DNA of 64,000 nt from JAAXVQ01 sp964604705 (GTDB lineage: Bacteria > Oederibacteriota > JAAXVQ01). Below the pieces are notes generated by a model. It was given only the letters and a program-made list of their open reading frames with translations, was not told the origin of the DNA and did no database searches. The stretch is taken from the NCBI GenBank assembly GCA_964604705.1, contig CAZSAP010000005.1, positions 186,001 through 250,000 of the forward strand, given 5' to 3'. Shown piece by piece: positions 60,613 through 64,000 of the stretch. A program made the position numbers and the translations under genes. Numbering within the stretch: position 1 is the stretch's first letter; the number at the start of each line of letters is the position of its first letter.

Positions 60613-60640
60613 ATTATAATATATTAAAATATATTGTAAA
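60613..60640 (-). promoter_or_regulatory. Minus-strand promoter overlapped by phased ATATT repeats
   Basis: Read on the minus strand, TTTACA (60640-60635) and a perfect TATAAT (60618-60613) are 16 bases apart, 25 bases upstream of the ribbon-helix-helix ATG. On the plus strand ATATT recurs at exactly 10-base steps (60611, 60621, 60631) across this promoter, as expected for an operator read on one helix face. AT richness could produce this by chance. Confidence 0.5.
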
Positions 60641-60731
60641 TAATAAAATATAAATATATTGAATTCTTTTTACTTGTTTTTATTTATTTGTTCTATTAAT
60701 CTCTAGTAAAATAGATGAAAGAGATTTACCT

Positions 60732-61727
60732 ATGCCAATATATCACTGCATAAAAAAAATTATACTATGTTGGTTGATGGTCGTTGCGATCACTAGCAAA
60801 TCTGCGGTCCATGCAGATGAACTGAAAGCTGATGTGTTATATATTTATGCAATGCAAGCGTTTAACCTTAAAGATGACAATAAAGCACAACAATGTTTTG
60901 GAGAATTGATTGCAAATTATCCAAAATCACGATGGCATTGGGGCGCTCAATTGCGTTTGGCGGATTTATCTGAGGACCCGTTGCAAGCGGAAAAATTATA
61001 TTTACAAGTTGTTGAACAAACAGAAATGCCGGAATGGGCCAACGAAGCGCGTTGGGGCTTATCTATAAATAGATTTGCAGCGGGGCGATTTAAAGAAGCT
61101 TTAGCTGTCTTTTTAATAATTTCACAAAATGAAGATGTGCGGCAAACTGATGCGTATTATTATGCAGGATTATGCTATATAGCACTAAAACAATTTACAG
61201 AAGCTGAAAAAGTTATTAATATAGTTCTAGCGAAAAATCTACACCCCACTTTTCGTGAGATGGCGTTACGAAGCCTCGCGGATATAGAACGAATACAAAC
61301 TTCTACGTTTTCGAATGTTCTGGAATCACGATCACGACAGACACGAAATCACGATAATACTGAAGATGCAGTGTCTAATTCTGTACATGAGGTAAATACT
61401 GAAACTTCTCGAATAGCAATACGAGACGAAATTAGGAATGTGGATAATGAAATTGAGTCGAGAATAGAATCGCAACATGCTTATTCTGTTCAAGTTGGAG
61501 CCTTTTCAAATGCAGAATACGCTTCCAGGCTTATGATTAAATTAAAAAATAAAAAGTATCCTTCGTTTTTGCTAAAAGTGAAATCTGGTGATGAAACATT
61601 TCATCAAGTTAGAATTGGACGTTTTTCAACACGTGAAGAAGCTGAGAACTTTTTGATTTCCTTTCAGAATAAAGAAAAAATGCCGGGCTTGATTGTAATC
61701 ATTAAAGCGGATAAAGCCATTAAGTGA
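60732..61727 (+). CDS. Secreted TPR protein with C-terminal SPOR domain
   Basis: 331 residues. Signal peptide ending near KSAVHA, then about four TPR-like hairpins (residues 30-190: YIYAMQAFNLKDDNKAQQCFGELI, ALAVFLIISQNED, YYYAGLCYIALKQFTEAEKV), a polar linker, and a SPOR domain at about 255-330 (AYSVQVGAFSNAEYASRLMIKLKNKKYPSFLLKV, FHQVRIGRFSTREEAENFLISF). SPOR domains bind denuded glycan strands at division sites, so this is probably a periplasmic septal or cell-wall protein. AGAGATT precedes the ATG. It is transcribed away from the ribbon-helix-helix/PilZ pair and lies 42 bases before mutS. Confidence 0.85.
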   Translation: MPIYHCIKKIILCWLMVVAITSKSAVHADELKADVLYIYAMQAFNLKDDNKAQQCFGELIANYPKSRWHWGAQLRLADLSEDPLQAEKLYLQVVEQTEMPEWANEARWGLSINRFAAGRFKEALAVFLIISQNEDVRQTDAYYYAGLCYIALKQFTEAEKVINIVLAKNLHPTFREMALRSLADIERIQTSTFSNVLESRSRQTRNHDNTEDAVSNSVHEVNTETSRIAIRDEIRNVDNEIESRIESQHAYSVQVGAFSNAEYASRLMIKLKNKKYPSFLLKVKSGDETFHQVRIGRFSTREEAENFLISFQNKEKMPGLIVIIKADKAIK

Positions 61728-61769
61728 TTTTCTTGAAAGTTATGTTAATGAAAATTAAGGGGAAAATAC

Positions 61770-64000
61770 GTGAAAAAGCCGGGACAAGAAAATTCCACAC
61801 CTATGATGCAGCAATATTGGAAAGCGAAAGAAGAGCATCCGGATGCTTTGTTGCTTTTTAGGTTAGGTGATTTTTATGAATTGTTCGGCGAAGATGCCAA
61901 AGAAGCTTCTTCTTTGCTAGATATCACATTAACTGCGAGATCTTCAGGGGAGGGGCGGACCGTTAAAGTTCCGATGTGTGGTGTACCGTATCATGCGGCA
62001 GATGCCTATATCGCTAGATTATTAAAAGCTGGCCGGAAAGTAGCTGTTGTAGAACAGGTAGAAGATCCTAAAAAGACCAAAGGGATGGTTAAACGTGAAT
62101 TAGTTCGTGTTATCACACCAGGTACAATTCTTGAACAAACTAATTTAGACGCTAAACAAAATAATTATTTAGTCTCAATGGTATGGGAACGAGAACGCTT
62201 AGGGATGTCAGCTATTGATCTTTCGACTGGAGAGTTTTCAATAACAGAATTTTCAACAGCGGATTCACTTGATGCACTATTTATAGAGCTTAATCGATTA
62301 CATCCATCCGAACTATTAATTCCCGATGATATTGAAAGCACGCTTTTTTCTGCTTTAACTCAATTAGGGTTTGCGTACATTACAAAACGACCAGGATTTC
62401 AATTTGATTCAGATGCGGGGAGAAGTAGGCTCTTAGAACATTTTCAACTAATGTCACTTCAGGAATTTGCCTGTGAGGAGTTTACGCTTGGACTTGGGGC
62501 CGCATCTGCGGTACTACAATATTTAGCCGAAACACAAAGAAGTTCGCTTACACACATTCGTAAACTTACTCCGTATTATATTCAGACACATATGATTTTG
62601 GATCCTTCAACTATTCGGAATCTTGAATTGGTAAAAAATTCCATAGATGCATCACGACAATACTCGCTTTTAAATATGATGGATTATACAAATACAGCTA
62701 TGGGAGCCCGACGCCTGTATCGGTGGTTGGTACGCCCGCTTTTAGATGTAAATATTATATCCTCTCGTCAGACTGCGGTTGCCGAATTAGTTGATTCATT
62801 ACATCTCAGACAAAGCATTACGGAATTATTAAAAGGGTTTCATGATTTAGAACGTCTGGCAGGACGAGTTGGTAGTGGAACGGCACATGCACGCGATTTA
62901 GTTGCACTTTCAACCTCGTTACAGCGCATTCCGGCTCTAAAAGAACTATTAAAACCGCTAAGATCAAATATGCTCAGCTCGATGTCGCAATCGATACCTT
63001 CATGTGAGGAATTACAACGCTTGTTGGCACATGCCTTAATGGCTGAGCCACCAGTTTCAATTAAAGAAGGTGGGATTATACGTAGTGGTTTTAATCCGGA
63101 TGTTGATGAACTGCGTTCGTTATCGAAAACCGGAAAAACATTTATTGCCGAATTACAGGTACGTGAGCGGGAACGGACGGGTATTGGTTCTCTTAAGGTT
63201 GAGTTCAATTCAGTCTTTGGTTACTATATTGAAGTTACTCGAGCGAATTCGAAATTAGTCCCGGATGATTATCAAAGAAAACAAACTTTAGTGAATGCCG
63301 AACGATATATTACGCCTGAGCTAAAGGAATATGAACTGAAGGTTTTAGGGGCGGAAGAGAAATTGATGGCACTTGAACTGGAGTTGTTTTTAAAACTGCG
63401 GAGTCAGGTTGCTGAACAATTATCTGAAATTTTAAACGCCGGGTCATGTATTGCTGATTTGGATGTATTGCTGTCACTTGCTGAATTGGCTAGCCGTCAA
63501 AATTATTGTCGCCCCATTGTTGACGAAGGTTGTCAGCTGATCATCCGTGAAGGCCGGCATCCCGTTGTTGAACAATTAACGACACAGTCATTTGTAGCCA
63601 ATGATGTAATGCTTGATAACGATGATCAACAGGTTGTTGTTTTAACTGGCCCTAATATGGCTGGCAAATCGACTTATCTGCGCCAGGTTGCACTCATTGT
63701 CATAATGGCCCAAATCGGCGGTTTTGTTCCTGCGGCAGCGGCTCATATTGGGGTGGTTGATCGTGTTTTTACCCGTGTCGGTGCTTCGGATAATTTGGCT
63801 GGTGGACAAAGTACGTTTATGGTTGAGATGACAGAAACGGCCAATATCCTGAGAAATGCTTCGGAACGTTCGTTGGTTATCTTGGATGAAGTAGGACGCG
63901 GGACGGCAACCTTTGATGGAGTCTCCATTGCTTGGGCCATCGTAGAATATTTACATGATGTCATTCGAGCCAAAACACTATTTGCGACGCACTATTATGA
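61770..64000 (+). CDS. mutS: DNA mismatch repair protein MutS, 3' end outside window
   Basis: About 743 residues are visible from the GTG at 61770, which has AAGGGG 7 bases before it; the frame runs to the window edge without a stop. The mismatch-recognition domain opens with TPMMQQYWKAKEEHPDALLLFRLGDFYELFGEDA (the Phe-x-Glu wedge is FYELF). The connector, core and clamp follow, then the ATPase with Walker A TGPNMAGKSTYLRQ (about residue 626 on), the signature STFMVEM and Walker B LVILDEVGRGTATFDG, ending at the His of FATHYY. Bacterial MutS is about 850 residues, so roughly 110 are missing beyond the edge. It recognises mismatches and recruits MutL. Confidence 0.95.
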   Translation, partial: MKKPGQENSTPMMQQYWKAKEEHPDALLLFRLGDFYELFGEDAKEASSLLDITLTARSSGEGRTVKVPMCGVPYHAADAYIARLLKAGRKVAVVEQVEDPKKTKGMVKRELVRVITPGTILEQTNLDAKQNNYLVSMVWERERLGMSAIDLSTGEFSITEFSTADSLDALFIELNRLHPSELLIPDDIESTLFSALTQLGFAYITKRPGFQFDSDAGRSRLLEHFQLMSLQEFACEEFTLGLGAASAVLQYLAETQRSSLTHIRKLTPYYIQTHMILDPSTIRNLELVKNSIDASRQYSLLNMMDYTNTAMGARRLYRWLVRPLLDVNIISSRQTAVAELVDSLHLRQSITELLKGFHDLERLAGRVGSGTAHARDLVALSTSLQRIPALKELLKPLRSNMLSSMSQSIPSCEELQRLLAHALMAEPPVSIKEGGIIRSGFNPDVDELRSLSKTGKTFIAELQVRERERTGIGSLKVEFNSVFGYYIEVTRANSKLVPDDYQRKQTLVNAERYITPELKEYELKVLGAEEKLMALELELFLKLRSQVAEQLSEILNAGSCIADLDVLLSLAELASRQNYCRPIVDEGCQLIIREGRHPVVEQLTTQSFVANDVMLDNDDQQVVVLTGPNMAGKSTYLRQVALIVIMAQIGGFVPAAAAHIGVVDRVFTRVGASDNLAGGQSTFMVEMTETANILRNASERSLVILDEVGRGTATFDGVSIAWAIVEYLHDVIRAKTLFATHYY

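Overview
This window is an ordinary-looking chromosomal segment of a Gram-negative (two-membrane) bacterium. That rests on TolC-, PorV-, OmpA- and TonB-receptor-type outer-membrane proteins next to bacterial housekeeping genes. The Thr/Pro-rich linkers, the FlgD-Ig-type C-terminal sorting domains (CTDs), the PorV-like barrels, the many GTG/TTG starts and the mixed gene order suggest an uncultured lineage (FCB-like, spirochaete-like or a candidate phylum) rather than a proteobacterium. That placement is inference from style, not from a phylogenetic marker search. No mobile element, CRISPR array or rRNA gene was seen. Coding density is high and no gene-free stretch exceeds 300 bases; the longest are 18243-18458 and 32306-32597, both carrying regulatory signals.

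Layout. 1-793: the end of a membrane protein, then a small two-helix membrane protein behind a good promoter. 825-8581: a surface/export cluster holding a twelve-kelch protein with a CTD, a PorV-like barrel, a Thr/Pro-linker protein with a CTD, and a PorV-like barrel fused to an OmpA domain. 8608-18242: a tripartite pump of one membrane-fusion protein, two different RND proteins and a TolC-like channel, ended by a clear terminator. 18459-24653: an aspartate-family amino-acid operon (hom, thrC, a phosphoglycerate-mutase-like probable homoserine kinase, lysC with an internal start), then thioredoxin and thioredoxin reductase. 24758-28664: an aspartate aminotransferase and secA. 28737-32305: tRNA-Phe, tRNA-Thr and the rpsP-khpA-rimM-trmD-rplS-rnhB-yraN block, tightly overlapped. 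32598-35529: an HU-type protein, an AAA-type ATPase, an RNase H-fold exonuclease and a trehalose-phosphatase-like protein that lacks its nucleophile.

35678-42299 is an energised-envelope cluster: a 999-residue TPR protein, a plugless TonB-receptor-like barrel, ExbB, ExbD and TonB. 42308-46494 holds a UvrD-type helicase fused to a RecB-like nuclease and a SpoIID-like lipoprotein. 46502-57319 contains the queuosine genes queA and tgt plus yajC, but an 8.2-kb signalling block sits between queA and tgt: a GAF-GAF-diguanylate cyclase, a double-KaiC protein ending in a receiver domain, and two related histidine kinases. 57338-64000 is more AT-rich: galT, an unknown secreted protein, a minus-strand ribbon-helix-helix/PilZ pair, a TPR-SPOR protein and the start of mutS.

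The most unusual content is the signalling block (a likely KaiC-based phosphorelay with cyclic-di-GMP output, possibly read by the nearby PilZ protein), the PorV/CTD cluster joined to a two-RND pump, and the plugless receptor-like barrel with its own Ton motor.
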